This document shows positions 52,830-61,553 of a stretch of 64,000 nucleotides of DNA, in pieces. The position numbers and the translations under genes are program-made. Source of the stretch: Poriferisodalis sp026713105 (GTDB taxonomy: Bacteria; Actinomycetota; Acidimicrobiia; Acidimicrobiales; Poriferisodalaceae); contig OZ220472.1 of assembly GCA_965115995.1 (NCBI GenBank), forward strand, positions 1,240,001-1,304,000. The letters are read 5' to 3'. The notes under the pieces are model-generated. The model saw only the letters and a program-made list of their open reading frames with translations. It searched no databases and was not told where the DNA came from. Position 1 is the stretch's first letter, and each line of letters begins with the position of its first letter.

Positions 52830-54173
52830 TCAGCCCTGACCGTTGCCCGGCGACCCGTTGGGGGAGGCCGCGGCCGCCTCGCCGATCCTCGACATCACGT
52901 GCCGATAGTGGTGCCAGAAGCCCCGGCTGGTCGTCTCGTCGGTGATGTCGCTCCAGCGCTGCCCGTCTGACTGCTGTTCGCGCTCGATGCCTCGGCGGAG
53001 GTCGACCCATGCGTGTTGGTCGGTCGGATTGGTGTCGAAGGCACGGTGCATTCGCTCGGCAATGACGACGTCTTCGGGGAGGAAGAACGAGGCCGGGCCC
53101 ATCGCCGCCTCAGATTGCAGGATCACGCGCCGGTTGATGCCCGGGTCGGAGCTCTCCACCAGCAGCGGCGTGTGAAAGTGCTCGGTGAGCCCTGGTGCGA
53201 GCGGGTCGATGCGGGCAATGTTCATCTCGCCCAGGAACAGATTCGGGAACACGAAGGCGTGCGGCGGCCCGTCCCACATGATCTGTTTCGCCTTGTCGTC
53301 GCCGTAGGCGGCTTCGAGGTCGTCGCAGTAGGCGTTGACCTTGCTGCGGGGCGCCCCCAGCCAGGCCAGCTCGGTGGCGTAGCTGGCCCGGAAGTCCAGC
53401 TCGACGTGACCGCCACCGTAGTCACGAGCCACCGAGGAGGTCTCACCCTCGCCTCCGAGGATGACGTCCTCGTACTGGCTGCCGGCCAGCAGCGACGCCG
53501 CCAGCGACTCGTGGGCGAAGATGATGTGGTAGCCGTCGTTGTCGCTTTCGGGCCACATTTTCCAGTTCGAATCGGCCCGCTGGCCGAGCCAGCCGCCGTT
53601 GAGCTGCAGCCGTCCGGTGGGCGACATGTCCGCAGCGCGGTCGATGAGGTCGCTGCCTCCAGGGCCGAGGTGCTCGCTGAGCGGCCCGGCGGCGCCGCTC
53701 TGGTTGGCGAACACGAAACCGCGGTAGACGTCGACTTGGCCGGGCTGGTCGAGCCGCACGTCGGGCTTTCCGTTTTGGAATCCCTTCGGGAAGGGGGCGC
53801 CGAGCAGTGTCCCGTCGAGGTCGTAGGTCCAGGCGTGGTAGGGGCAGCGGAAGTTGCGGCTGTTGCCCTCGGTTTGCGGGCACAGCGTGGTGCCCCGGTG
53901 AGCGCAGCGGTTCGCAACCACGCTGATCTCGCCGTCGTGGGTGCGGGCCATGAGCACGTTCTCGGCGCCGAGCCGCCGAGCGACCCAGTCGCCGGCGTCG
54001 GGAATCTCCGATTCGTGGCCCACGAACACCCAGCCGTCGGTGAAGATGCGCTTCATCTCGTCGGCGAACACGGCCGGGTCCGAGTACAGGCTTCCGTGCA
54101 CGCGGTAGTCCTGCACCAGATGCGTGTAGTCCCTGCCGGTGCCGACGGTCGAGGATTCGGTGGCCAACTCCAT
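52830..54173 (-). CDS. Rieske non-heme iron oxygenase alpha subunit (copy B)
   Basis: A 447-residue catalytic subunit. The Rieske cluster is bound by C90, H92, C110 and H113 (CAHRGTTLCP and FRCPYHAW). The mononuclear iron site is in WPESDNDGYHIIFAHE, with the expected His pair and a bridging Asp. The C-terminal region (RWSDITDETTSRGFWHHYRH) is shared with copy A. It probably hydroxylates an aromatic or related ring and needs a reductase and ferredoxin, neither of which is encoded nearby. It lies between beta B and beta A in the same unit. Confidence 0.94.
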   Translation of the reverse strand: MELATESSTVGTGRDYTHLVQDYRVHGSLYSDPAVFADEMKRIFTDGWVFVGHESEIPDAGDWVARRLGAENVLMARTHDGEISVVANRCAHRGTTLCPQTEGNSRNFRCPYHAWTYDLDGTLLGAPFPKGFQNGKPDVRLDQPGQVDVYRGFVFANQSGAAGPLSEHLGPGGSDLIDRAADMSPTGRLQLNGGWLGQRADSNWKMWPESDNDGYHIIFAHESLAASLLAGSQYEDVILGGEGETSSVARDYGGGHVELDFRASYATELAWLGAPRSKVNAYCDDLEAAYGDDKAKQIMWDGPPHAFVFPNLFLGEMNIARIDPLAPGLTEHFHTPLLVESSDPGINRRVILQSEAAMGPASFFLPEDVVIAERMHRAFDTNPTDQHAWVDLRRGIEREQQSDGQRWSDITDETTSRGFWHHYRHVMSRIGEAAAASPNGSPGNGQG

Positions 54174-54246
54174 CGCAGTCGAGACTACTCCTCGGCCTCG
54201 ATTTGCATCAGGGGCCCCGCCGGCTGGGCTTGCTGCGACAGCGTGG

Positions 54247-54741
54247 CTAGATGATGAACGGCAGGTTCGGCAGCGGTGAAGTGGAGTTCACCAGCTCCAC
54301 CTTCTTAGCGGCCATGCGCAGGCCGTCGGGCGTGCGCCGCAAGCGATGTGTCGCCCGTCCCGCCCACAGGCGCAGATGACCGGTGGCCTGGACTGCGTGC
54401 TCGTAGAGCACGAAGTTGCTGCCGACGTCGTACTCGTCGCCGTCGGCGCTCAGGATCTCGATGTTCGACACGACCCGGCGCATGGACGACGGAGGGTCCT
54501 GTGCGTGATGGACGCCGGTTGCGAGCTGGCGGATGCGGGTGCCCAGGCGGGCCCGGTTGTCGTTGATGTAGCTGACTCGGGTGCCGGGTTCGTAGTCGCC
54601 GGGACCGAATGGCACCCAGTAGTGCATGTCGTCGGTGACCAATGCTTCCCACTCGTCATAGCGGGACTCGTCCGCGAGCCGGGCTTCGAGGTACACGAAT
54701 GCCTCGATGTCACGGCGCGTCGGCTCGTCGACGGTCGCCAC
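54247..54741 (-). CDS. Aromatic-ring-hydroxylating dioxygenase beta subunit (copy A)
   Basis: A 164-residue NTF2-like beta subunit, clearly a duplicate of copy B. DIEAFVYLEARLADESRYDE, DDMHYWVPFGPGDYEPGTRV and LVNSTSPLPNLPFII correspond position by position, and the glycine-rich insert is missing. It follows its alpha subunit by 9 bases, the same spacing as in pair B, which indicates that the alpha-beta pair was duplicated as one block. Confidence 0.93.
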   Translation of the reverse strand: MATVDEPTRRDIEAFVYLEARLADESRYDEWEALVTDDMHYWVPFGPGDYEPGTRVSYINDNRARLGTRIRQLATGVHHAQDPPSSMRRVVSNIEILSADGDEYDVGSNFVLYEHAVQATGHLRLWAGRATHRLRRTPDGLRMAAKKVELVNSTSPLPNLPFII

Positions 54742-54750
54742 GGCGACTGC

Positions 54751-56049
54751 TCAGGCTCCGTTGTGCGGACTGTTCACCATGACATCGCGGTAGTGGTGCC
54801 AGAAACCGCGATTGGTGGTCTCGTCGGTGATGTCGCTCCAGCGCTGCCCGTCTTCGACGTGCTCGCGTTCGAGGCCCCGGCTGAGATCGACCCAGCCGTT
54901 GTCTCCGACAGCGGCGCCTTCGAAGGCCCGGTGCATGCGCTCGGCGATGACCGCGTCGTCGGTCAGGAAGAACGATGCGGGGCCCATCGCCGCTTCAGAC
55001 TGCAGCACGAGTCGCCGGTTGACGCTCTCATCGGTGCCCTCGACCAGCAGGGGAGTGTGGTGGTGCACTGTGACGCCCGGCGAGACCGGCTCGATCCGGG
55101 CGATGTTCATCTCAGCCAGGAACAGGTTCGGGAACACCAGTGCGTGCGGCGGCCCGTCCCACATGATCGTCTTGGCCTTCTCGGGTCCGTAGGACCGCTC
55201 GAGGGCCTCGCAGTAGTCGGCAACCTTTTCACGGGTGGTGCCGAGCCATGCCAGCTCAGCGGTGTAGCTCCGGCGGAAGTCGAGTTCGAGATGGCCCCCG
55301 TCGTAGGCGCGCGTCGCGGACTGCGAGGCCTCCTCGCCGGTCATCACGATCTCGTCGTAGTAGGTGTCAGGGACTGCCCGGGCCATCGACGCATGAGTGA
55401 AATTGAGGTGGTAGCCGTCGTGGTCGCTCTCGGGCCACATCTTCCAGTTCGAGTCGACCCGCTGGCCGATCCAGCCAGCAGACAGGCGAACCGTGCCGGT
55501 GGGCGACATGTTTGACGTACGGTCGATGAGATCGGTGCCGCCTGCACCGAGATGGTCGCTGAGCGGACCTGCGGTGCCGCTGCGATTGGCGAACACGAAG
55601 CCCCGGTAGCCGTCGACTTGGCCGGGGCGGTCGAGCCCCAGATCGGCGGTGTCCTTGTGAAAGCCCTTCGGCCCAGGAACACCGAGCAGCGTGCCGTCGA
55701 GGTCGTAGGTCCACCCGTGGTACGAGCAGCGGAAGTTGCGATTGTTGCCGTCGTTCTGTGGGCACAGGGTGGTGCCGCGATGAGCGCAGCGGTTTGCGAC
55801 CACGCTGATAGCGCCGTCACGGTTGCGCACCATGAGCACGGGCTCGTTGCCCAGCCGCCGGGCGACCCAATCGCCGATGTCGGGTACTTCGGACTCGTGT
55901 CCGACGAAGACCCAGCCGTCGGTGAAGATCCGCTCCATCTCGTCCGCGAAAACGCCCGGATCGGTGTACAGGCTGCCGTGGACGCGATCGTCCTGCACAA
56001 GGTTCCGGTAGTCGTTCACGGCCGATGAGCTCTGCACTGTCAGCGCCAT
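54751..56049 (-). CDS. Rieske non-heme iron oxygenase alpha subunit (copy A)
   Basis: A 432-residue catalytic subunit. Rieske ligands are C88, H90, C108 and H111 (CAHRGTTLCP, FRCSYHGW), and the mononuclear iron site is in WPESDHDGYHLNFTH. It shares long near-identical stretches with copy B, such as TDGWVFVGHESE and the C-terminal RWSDITDETTNRGFWHHYR. The differences concentrate around residues 225-250 next to the iron site, suggesting different substrates. GAGGGGGAAC precedes ATG 56049. It is the first gene of the six-gene minus-strand unit. Confidence 0.94.
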   Translation of the reverse strand: MALTVQSSSAVNDYRNLVQDDRVHGSLYTDPGVFADEMERIFTDGWVFVGHESEVPDIGDWVARRLGNEPVLMVRNRDGAISVVANRCAHRGTTLCPQNDGNNRNFRCSYHGWTYDLDGTLLGVPGPKGFHKDTADLGLDRPGQVDGYRGFVFANRSGTAGPLSDHLGAGGTDLIDRTSNMSPTGTVRLSAGWIGQRVDSNWKMWPESDHDGYHLNFTHASMARAVPDTYYDEIVMTGEEASQSATRAYDGGHLELDFRRSYTAELAWLGTTREKVADYCEALERSYGPEKAKTIMWDGPPHALVFPNLFLAEMNIARIEPVSPGVTVHHHTPLLVEGTDESVNRRLVLQSEAAMGPASFFLTDDAVIAERMHRAFEGAAVGDNGWVDLSRGLEREHVEDGQRWSDITDETTNRGFWHHYRDVMVNSPHNGA

Positions 56050-56111
56050 CGATGTTCCCCCTCGATGTCATCGAACGCTAGGCGTTCACGCCCGTTCGCC
56101 GCTGATATGCC

Positions 56112-56948
56112 CTAGATCCCGGGCGTTCGGTAGCCGTCACGCCGCCACAGGATCGGGAAGTGGTTCTCGTCCATTTCGTCGTCGGTGAGCCGTGCATAAC
56201 GGGAGTAGATCGGTCCGTTGCCCTCGCCGAAGCCGGCGCGGTTGAATCGGGCCTCGCTCGAGGCGCAGTGCAGCACGAGCGCCCGCCGGTGCCGGTCGGA
56301 ATCGTTCGGCCCCGACCCGTGCCAGGCCCAACCGTGATGGAACGAACCGCCGCCGGCGGGCACCTCCACCGGTGCGATGTCGAGATCAGCGCCCGTCGTC
56401 TTCGCTGCCGCGGCGACCGTCGCCCGGTAGTCGTCGGGGGCATGAAACTCGCCGAACAAGTCGCCGTGTGCGGGCCAGCGGTGCGATCCCCGGGCGATTT
56501 CCATGGTCCCACCGCCAGCCACCGTGTCGTCCAGGGCTATCCAGCACGAGAACATCTCGGTCGGCGCGTACCAAGCCAGGTAAGCGTTGTCGCGGTGGAA
56601 TCCCAGCGACCGAGCGCCAGGAGGCTTCCACAGGACGTTGTCCTGGATGATGCGGGCGCCGGGCCAGCCCGCCAGCACGGCAATCGCCTCACCCAGGCGA
56701 GCGTCGAGCACGGTCGAAGCAATCAGCCGATCGGCCTTCCAGCCGTTGCAGATCTGCCGAGTGAGCCACTGGTCGCTGCGGCCTTCGAGCCAATTGACTT
56801 CGTCGGGGGAGATGCCCGTCTCGAATTCGCCCCGGAAGAGCCGCTCGAATCGCTCCTTGAGCGGTTCGATCACGTCCAGGTCGATCAATGAGTCGACGGT
56901 GACAAATCCGTCGGCGTAGAACGACTCAACATCGCCATCGGCGAGCAT
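56112..56948 (-). CDS. PhyH family Fe(II)/2-oxoglutarate dioxygenase
   Basis: A 278-residue phytanoyl-CoA dioxygenase family protein, only distantly similar to the one at 29679. Iron ligands are His118 and Asp120 (GFHRDNAYLAW) and His210 (HHGWAWHGSGPN). The following DRHRRALVLH offers the 2-oxoglutarate Arg. The WAWHGSGPN motif is typical of marine and actinobacterial PhyH proteins of unknown substrate. It lies 62 bases upstream of Rieske alpha A on the same strand and may belong to that unit. Confidence 0.92.
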   Translation of the reverse strand: MLADGDVESFYADGFVTVDSLIDLDVIEPLKERFERLFRGEFETGISPDEVNWLEGRSDQWLTRQICNGWKADRLIASTVLDARLGEAIAVLAGWPGARIIQDNVLWKPPGARSLGFHRDNAYLAWYAPTEMFSCWIALDDTVAGGGTMEIARGSHRWPAHGDLFGEFHAPDDYRATVAAAAKTTGADLDIAPVEVPAGGGSFHHGWAWHGSGPNDSDRHRRALVLHCASSEARFNRAGFGEGNGPIYSRYARLTDDEMDENHFPILWRRDGYRTPGI

Positions 56949-57095
56949 GACGCCAAGCTAGTTGGGTGCGCTTCGGACACCGGGAGTGTTCCGTCGAGCG
57001 GGAGCACGCTGAGAGCCCCAAAGAGCCACATGACTACCCTCGAGGCGAGCGTCGTCGAGTACGGCCAACGAACGGCCAGCCGGAGGAATGTTGAC

Positions 57096-57131
57096 GTGAG
57101 CGATCTTCAGTTGAGCGAGCATCGAAGCTGA
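57096..57131 (+). CDS. Short leader ORF (11 codons) overlapping the nitroreductase start
   Basis: GTG at 57096 is preceded by GGAGG (57082-57086), 9 bases away. The frame encodes VSDLQLSEHRS and stops at a TGA that overlaps the next ATG (TGATG). The nitroreductase start itself has no good ribosome-binding site, so it may depend on reinitiation after this leader. The alternative is that the GGAGG is the remains of an older start. Confidence 0.4.
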   Translation: MSDLQLSEHRS

Positions 57132-58036
57132 TGGCTGAGCCGGCCTTCGCACCGGGCACACCCGCCTATCAAGCAATCGTCGATCACGCGTTGATGACGA
57201 CCCGGGGTGTGCGCCAACGTCTCGACTTCGACCGGGAGGTGGATGATCAGGTCATCCTCGACTGCATCGACGTCGCCGAACAGGCACCGACCGGAGGGAA
57301 CAACGGCAGCCGTCGGTGGATGATCATCAGAGATCAAGAGACCAAGGATCGGCTGGCCGAGCTCTACCTGTCGGCCGGCGTCGACTGGGTCATCGAGACG
57401 GCGAAGCGGCTGGAAGGCAGCGGCCACCAGAACGAACGACTGATGGCCGGTGCTCGCCATCTCGGCGAGAACATCGCCAGGACCCCGGCGCTTGTCATCC
57501 CCACGATTCTCGGACGCCATGACGGCAGCGGACGGCCTGGGCTGTTCGACTCGGTGATCCAGTCGGCTTGGAGCTTCATGGTCGCGCTCCGAAGCCGAGG
57601 CCTGGGGACCGTCTGGACCACGATGTATCTCAACGAAGCGTCGGCAGTGGCTGAGCTGCTGGAACTGCCGGACCACGTGTCCCAGATTTGCCTCTTCCCG
57701 GTCGCCTACACGATCGGCACCGATTTCAAGCCGACGGCGCGGCGCTACGCGGCCCGCGACATCTCCTACTTCGATCGCTACGGCCGGACCAAGACGCAGC
57801 GCGGACCGGGCGTCGTCGACGAAGTCGATCTCAAGGCCAAACCCGACGCGGTTCGGGCTGCCATCGAATCGCTCGACTCGCCACCCGACCACTGGCGATT
57901 CGACCTCGAGCAGGTGCCGGGGGGAACCCGGCTGCGTCTCCACGCGTTGGTCGATCCCGGCGACGACCCGTCGACGGCATTGGCCGAGGTGCGACGCACG
58001 CTGGACTCTCTGGCTCAGCAGCTCGAAGTGTCCTAA
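57131..58036 (+). CDS. Nitroreductase family protein with a C-terminal extension
   Basis: A 301-residue protein. Residues 20-215 form an FMN-dependent nitroreductase domain: TTRGVRQRLDFDREVDDQVI opens it, APTGGNNGSRRWMIIRD is the FMN-binding segment, and AWSFMVALRSRGLGTVWTT is the dimer helix. The last 80 residues (VVDEVDLKAKPDAVRAAIES on) are not part of the fold and resemble the end of an SRPBCC-type domain. It reduces nitroaromatics, quinones or enones with NAD(P)H. Its start overlaps the leader ORF. Its stop codon is inside an inverted repeat shared with the convergent dehydrogenase gene. Confidence 0.88.
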   Translation: MAEPAFAPGTPAYQAIVDHALMTTRGVRQRLDFDREVDDQVILDCIDVAEQAPTGGNNGSRRWMIIRDQETKDRLAELYLSAGVDWVIETAKRLEGSGHQNERLMAGARHLGENIARTPALVIPTILGRHDGSGRPGLFDSVIQSAWSFMVALRSRGLGTVWTTMYLNEASAVAELLELPDHVSQICLFPVAYTIGTDFKPTARRYAARDISYFDRYGRTKTQRGPGVVDEVDLKAKPDAVRAAIESLDSPPDHWRFDLEQVPGGTRLRLHALVDPGDDPSTALAEVRRTLDSLAQQLEVS

Positions 58037-58070
58037 GACACCTTCTGGGTCTGATGTTCCGGATGTCTTA
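58034..58070. terminator. Inverted repeat spanning both stop codons of convergent genes
   Basis: TAAGACA (58034-58040) and TGTCTTA (58064-58070) are perfect 7-base arms around a 23-base loop whose ends (CC and GG) can extend the stem past a bulge. The left arm starts with the nitroreductase TAA and the right arm ends with the acyl-CoA dehydrogenase TAA. There is no T-run, so it would be a weak two-way terminator. Confidence 0.4.
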
Positions 58071-59306
58071 CGACATCCTGAAGTCGGGATCGTGGCGGCG
58101 GAGTTCGCGGCGGGCGATGGTCATCTTGTGGACCTCGTCGGGGCCGTCCGCGATCCGCAGCGTGCGCATGTGTGCGTACATCTCTGCCAGCGGGAAGAAC
58201 TGGGTCACGCCGCCGGCGCCATGCACCTGGATGGCCCGGTCGATGACCTTGAGCGCCATGTTGGGCACGGCCACCTTGATGCCTGAGATCTCCTGGGCAG
58301 CGGCCTTGTTGCCGATGGTGTCCATGAGGTGCGCCACGTGCAGCACGTACTCGCGGGACTGGTCGATCTCGATGCGGGCCTCGGCGATCCAGTCCTGGAT
58401 CAGACCCTGCTGGGCGACCGGCTTGCCGAACGTCTCGCGCTCGAGAGCCCGCTTGCACATGTACTCCAGCGCCCGCTCGGCGACGCCGATCGAACGCATG
58501 CAGTGGTGGATGCGGCCCGGGCCGAGACGGGCCTGGCTGATGGCGAAGCCTTCGCCCTCGCCGCCGAGGATGTGGTCCTCGGGCACGCGCACGTTCTCGT
58601 ACACGAGCTCGGGGTGGCCGCCCCGGTCGTGGAAGCCGAACACCAGCGGGTCGCGGTCCACGCTGATGCCCTCGGCATGCCGGGGGACCACGATCATCGA
58701 CTGCTGGCGGTGGCGCGGACCGTCAGGGTCGTTCTTGCCCATCACGATGAGCACCTGGCACTCTGGCCGCAGGGCGTTCGAGGAGAACCACTTGCGCCCG
58801 TTCAGCACGTATTCGTCGCCGTCGCGGTCGATCCGCAGTCGAATGTTGGAGGCGTCCGAACTGGCGACCTCGGGCTCGGTCATCGAGAACGTCGAGCGGA
58901 TTTCGCCTTCGAGCAGTGGCGCCAGGTACTGCTGCTTGACCCGCTCGGAGCCATAGAGGTTCAGGATCTCCATGTTGCCGGTGTCGGGAGCGGAGCAGTT
59001 CAGCGCCTCAGAGCTGAACGTGACCTTGCCGAGTTGCTCTGAAATCGGTGAGTAGTCCAGGTTGGAAAGCTTGGTGCCGGGCGCCTGTGGGTCGAGGTGG
59101 GGGATGAACAGATTCCACAGGCCTCGTTCACGGGCAGCCGCCTTGAGCTTCTCCATGATCGCCGGAGTGGCGTGCACGTCTCCAGCGGCAGCGAGTTCGG
59201 CGTACTGCTCGTGGTACTCCTGCTCGTTGGGATAGATGTGGTCGTCCATGAACGACTGCACGGCCTCCTGCATCTCGAGGCCTTTGTCGGTGTAAGCGTG
59301 CGCCAT
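58068..59306 (-). CDS. Acyl-CoA dehydrogenase family protein (ACAD10/11-like)
   Basis: A 412-residue flavoenzyme. AARERGLWNLFIPHLDPQAP near residue 56 is the ACAD10/11-type entry. FSMTEPEVASSDASN near 140 binds FAD. GRIHHCMRSIGVAERALEYM leads into the C-terminal four-helix bundle. MRTLRIADGPDEVHKMTIAR near the end holds the expected active-site acid. It dehydrogenates or eliminates from acyl-CoAs. ATG 59306 is chosen because AGGAGCA precedes it, and the frame's upstream extension is unrelated. An APH-type phosphotransferase, the usual partner of ACAD10-like enzymes, is at 32659 but not adjacent. Confidence 0.92.
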   Translation of the reverse strand: MAHAYTDKGLEMQEAVQSFMDDHIYPNEQEYHEQYAELAAAGDVHATPAIMEKLKAAARERGLWNLFIPHLDPQAPGTKLSNLDYSPISEQLGKVTFSSEALNCSAPDTGNMEILNLYGSERVKQQYLAPLLEGEIRSTFSMTEPEVASSDASNIRLRIDRDGDEYVLNGRKWFSSNALRPECQVLIVMGKNDPDGPRHRQQSMIVVPRHAEGISVDRDPLVFGFHDRGGHPELVYENVRVPEDHILGGEGEGFAISQARLGPGRIHHCMRSIGVAERALEYMCKRALERETFGKPVAQQGLIQDWIAEARIEIDQSREYVLHVAHLMDTIGNKAAAQEISGIKVAVPNMALKVIDRAIQVHGAGGVTQFFPLAEMYAHMRTLRIADGPDEVHKMTIARRELRRHDPDFRMS

Positions 59307-59355
59307 GTCGGTGCTCCTGTTTCGTCTGTGAGTTCGTTGGCCGGCTTGGCGCCCT

Positions 59356-59391
59356 GCTAGCGGTGGGCACCTCTGCGCCCCGAAAGCTAGC
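59356..59391 (-). terminator. Inverted repeat in the gap between SDR and acyl-CoA dehydrogenase genes
   Basis: Two GCTAGC hexamers 24 bases apart can pair, with GGGC and GCCC forming an inner stem. It sits downstream of the SDR gene and upstream of the dehydrogenase gene, both on the minus strand. It could separate their transcripts. No T-run is seen. Confidence 0.25.
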
Positions 59392-59455
59392 CCGCGGCTG
59401 CGCGAAGTTTCAGGGCCGCGATCGTTTGCTGCGGTCGGCGTGAATGGCCGCCGGC

Positions 59456-60247
59456 TCAGACGTGGGTGCCGACGCCGCCGTCGATCGTCAGGCAGGTGCC
59501 GTTGATGTAGTTGGCGGCGTTGCTCGCCAAGAACACCACGCCGGACGCGACCTCTTCTGACGTGCCATAGCGGCCTTGGGGAACGCCGGTGGAGTTGCGG
59601 GCGAAGATCGCCTCGGCGTCGGTGTCGTTGGCCTCCGCGATCTCCGCGGCTGCTCGCTCCCACATGTCGGTGCGAATGAGCCCCGGGATGACAGTGTTGG
59701 TGAGCACGTTGTCAGCGCCGTATTTTCCGGCCAGCGCCTTCGCTGTGGCCACCATCGCGGCCTTGGTGGCGGCGTAGTCGATGAGCGCTGCGTTGGGGGA
59801 GAAGGCCGCCCCGGTCGCGATCATGATGACCCGGCCCCATTTCTGCTCGCGCATGTGCGGCAGGCAGTGCCGCGTGCAGCGCACAGCCGACATGAGGTTG
59901 AGCTGGTGCAGGTCGGTCCAGTCGTCGTCGGACATGTACAGGAAATTGCGCGACGGCGAGGCGCCGACGTTGTTGACGAGGATGTCCGCAGACCCGACTT
60001 CGGCCGTGGCCGTCTCAAGGAAAGCCTGGGTGGCGTCCGCATCGGACATGTCGGCGGTGTAGCCCCGAACCGAGCCTGACCCTGATGGCGGCGAGTATGC
60101 AGCCAAAGCGTCCACCGCTTCGGCACCGCGTGCACAGAACGCCACGGTGGCACCGTGGTCAGCCAGCAGCCTCACTGATGCCTCGCCGATGCCTTTGCTG
60201 GCGCCGGTGACGAGCGCCGTGCGTCCAGACAGGTCCAAATCGAGCAT
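59456..60247 (-). CDS. SDR family oxidoreductase
   Basis: A 263-residue short-chain dehydrogenase. TGASKGIG near residue 15 binds NAD(P), NNVGAS replaces the usual NNAG, and YAATK contains the catalytic Tyr-Lys pair. YINGTCLTIDGGVGTHV is the standard C-terminus. GGAGAAG precedes ATG 60247. The frame is open further upstream without homology. It lies between the SsuD-like monooxygenase and the acyl-CoA dehydrogenase on the same strand, with gaps of 46 and 149 bases, so co-expression with the monooxygenase is likely. Confidence 0.92.
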   Translation of the reverse strand: MLDLDLSGRTALVTGASKGIGEASVRLLADHGATVAFCARGAEAVDALAAYSPPSGSGSVRGYTADMSDADATQAFLETATAEVGSADILVNNVGASPSRNFLYMSDDDWTDLHQLNLMSAVRCTRHCLPHMREQKWGRVIMIATGAAFSPNAALIDYAATKAAMVATAKALAGKYGADNVLTNTVIPGLIRTDMWERAAAEIAEANDTDAEAIFARNSTGVPQGRYGTSEEVASGVVFLASNAANYINGTCLTIDGGVGTHV

Positions 60248-60293
60248 GGTCTTCTCCAATCGATGACAGTGCCAGCGAGGGCGTTGCGGTATC

Positions 60294-61466
60294 TCAGTCG
60301 GCAGCGGCCAGGGCGGCCTTACCAGACTCTGCAGCGGCCCCGCTGTGGCCTGGTGCGGCGTCGATCTCGGCCACACCTGCCTTGATGCGGGGGATGAGCT
60401 CGTGGCCGAAGTCCACGGCGTCGTTGAAGGGGTCGAAGCCTCGGATCAGTACGTAACCCACGTCGCTCACCCCGCCGCCCGCCGGTATTCCGAGCCGGTA
60501 GTAGCGCAGGATCGAGTCTGCTACCTGTTCCGGCGTGCCGACGAGGCACGAGGTGTTGCCAGGAGCACCGGTCGCCTCGGCGATCTTCAGCCAGAGCCGC
60601 TCGTCGTGGACATCGGACGCGGCGGCATAGCCCAGCATTCGTTCGCCGCCACGGTCATACGGCTTGCCCCGATGACTGCCCGCAACGGTCAGCTTGTCGG
60701 TCCCCGCAGCCTCGATGCCGCCCAAGATGCGATTCGCCCGATCCCACGCCTGGCCTTCGGTATCACCCAGGATCGGTCGCACGCTGATCGAGAACCGCGG
60801 CGTGCGCCCGTACGCCGCGGCCCGACGGCGGAAGTCTGCGAAGCGCTCGTCTACAGCAGCGCGGGGTTCTGCGTAGATGGCGTACACATCGCAGCGCTGT
60901 GCTCCCATCTCCAGCGCTTCGTCGCTGGAACCGCCGAAGAAGATCGGCGGCGATGGCTGCTGGAGCGGCTGCACGTCTGCGCGCACATTGCTGAACCGGT
61001 AGTAGGGCCCTTCGTGGTCGAATGGTTCCGGCGACGTCCACGTGCGACGCATCACGTCGATGTACTCGCCGGCGCGGGCGTATCGGTCGGCTTTCGGCAG
61101 GTAGTCGCCGTCGCGCTGATTGTCCTTGTCGCTGGCCCCGGCGATGATGTGCAGCGCGAATCGCCCGCCGCTGAGCTGGTCGAACGTCGCCGCCTTGCGG
61201 GCAGCCAGGGTGGGGGCAACGAAGCCCGGCCGGTGTGCGACGAGGTAGCCGAGCCGTTCGGTCACCGAGGCGGCGTGGGTCGCCACCGACCAACCGTCTG
61301 CCGATGTCGAGGTGTAGCCAACCAGCACCAGGTCGAAGCCGGCCTCATCGTGCGCCTTGGCGAAGTCCTCGAGGAATTGGCGGGACAGCCCGCCTTCGAT
61401 GACGTGCACCGTCGAGTCGTCCTTGGGCGGCGACACGCCGATCATCCCGATCACCGACAACGGCAC
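60294..61466 (-). CDS. SsuD/NtaA-like flavin-dependent monooxygenase (LLM class)
   Basis: A 390-residue luciferase-like monooxygenase of the alkanesulfonate monooxygenase branch. SVIGMIGVSPPKDD opens the barrel, and LVGYTSTSADGWSVATHAA and GYLVAHRPGFVAPTLAARKA follow. GRFALHIIAGASDKDNQRDG, in particular, is the SsuD-type flavin-phosphate region. It oxidises a substrate with O2 and reduced FMN supplied by a separate reductase. GTG 61466 is proposed because homology starts there. ATG 61553 in the same frame would add 29 residues without recognisable content. It is divergent from the P450 gene. Confidence 0.9.
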   Translation of the reverse strand: MPLSVIGMIGVSPPKDDSTVHVIEGGLSRQFLEDFAKAHDEAGFDLVLVGYTSTSADGWSVATHAASVTERLGYLVAHRPGFVAPTLAARKAATFDQLSGGRFALHIIAGASDKDNQRDGDYLPKADRYARAGEYIDVMRRTWTSPEPFDHEGPYYRFSNVRADVQPLQQPSPPIFFGGSSDEALEMGAQRCDVYAIYAEPRAAVDERFADFRRRAAAYGRTPRFSISVRPILGDTEGQAWDRANRILGGIEAAGTDKLTVAGSHRGKPYDRGGERMLGYAAASDVHDERLWLKIAEATGAPGNTSCLVGTPEQVADSILRYYRLGIPAGGGVSDVGYVLIRGFDPFNDAVDFGHELIPRIKAGVAEIDAAPGHSGAAAESGKAALAAAD

Positions 61467-61553
61467 GCCACCACGGTACGCGCCCCGTCCGGTCCATGCC
61501 TCCGGAGACGCCCCAAGGCTTTCCGGCGAGCCGGTCACATTGGCGAATACCAT

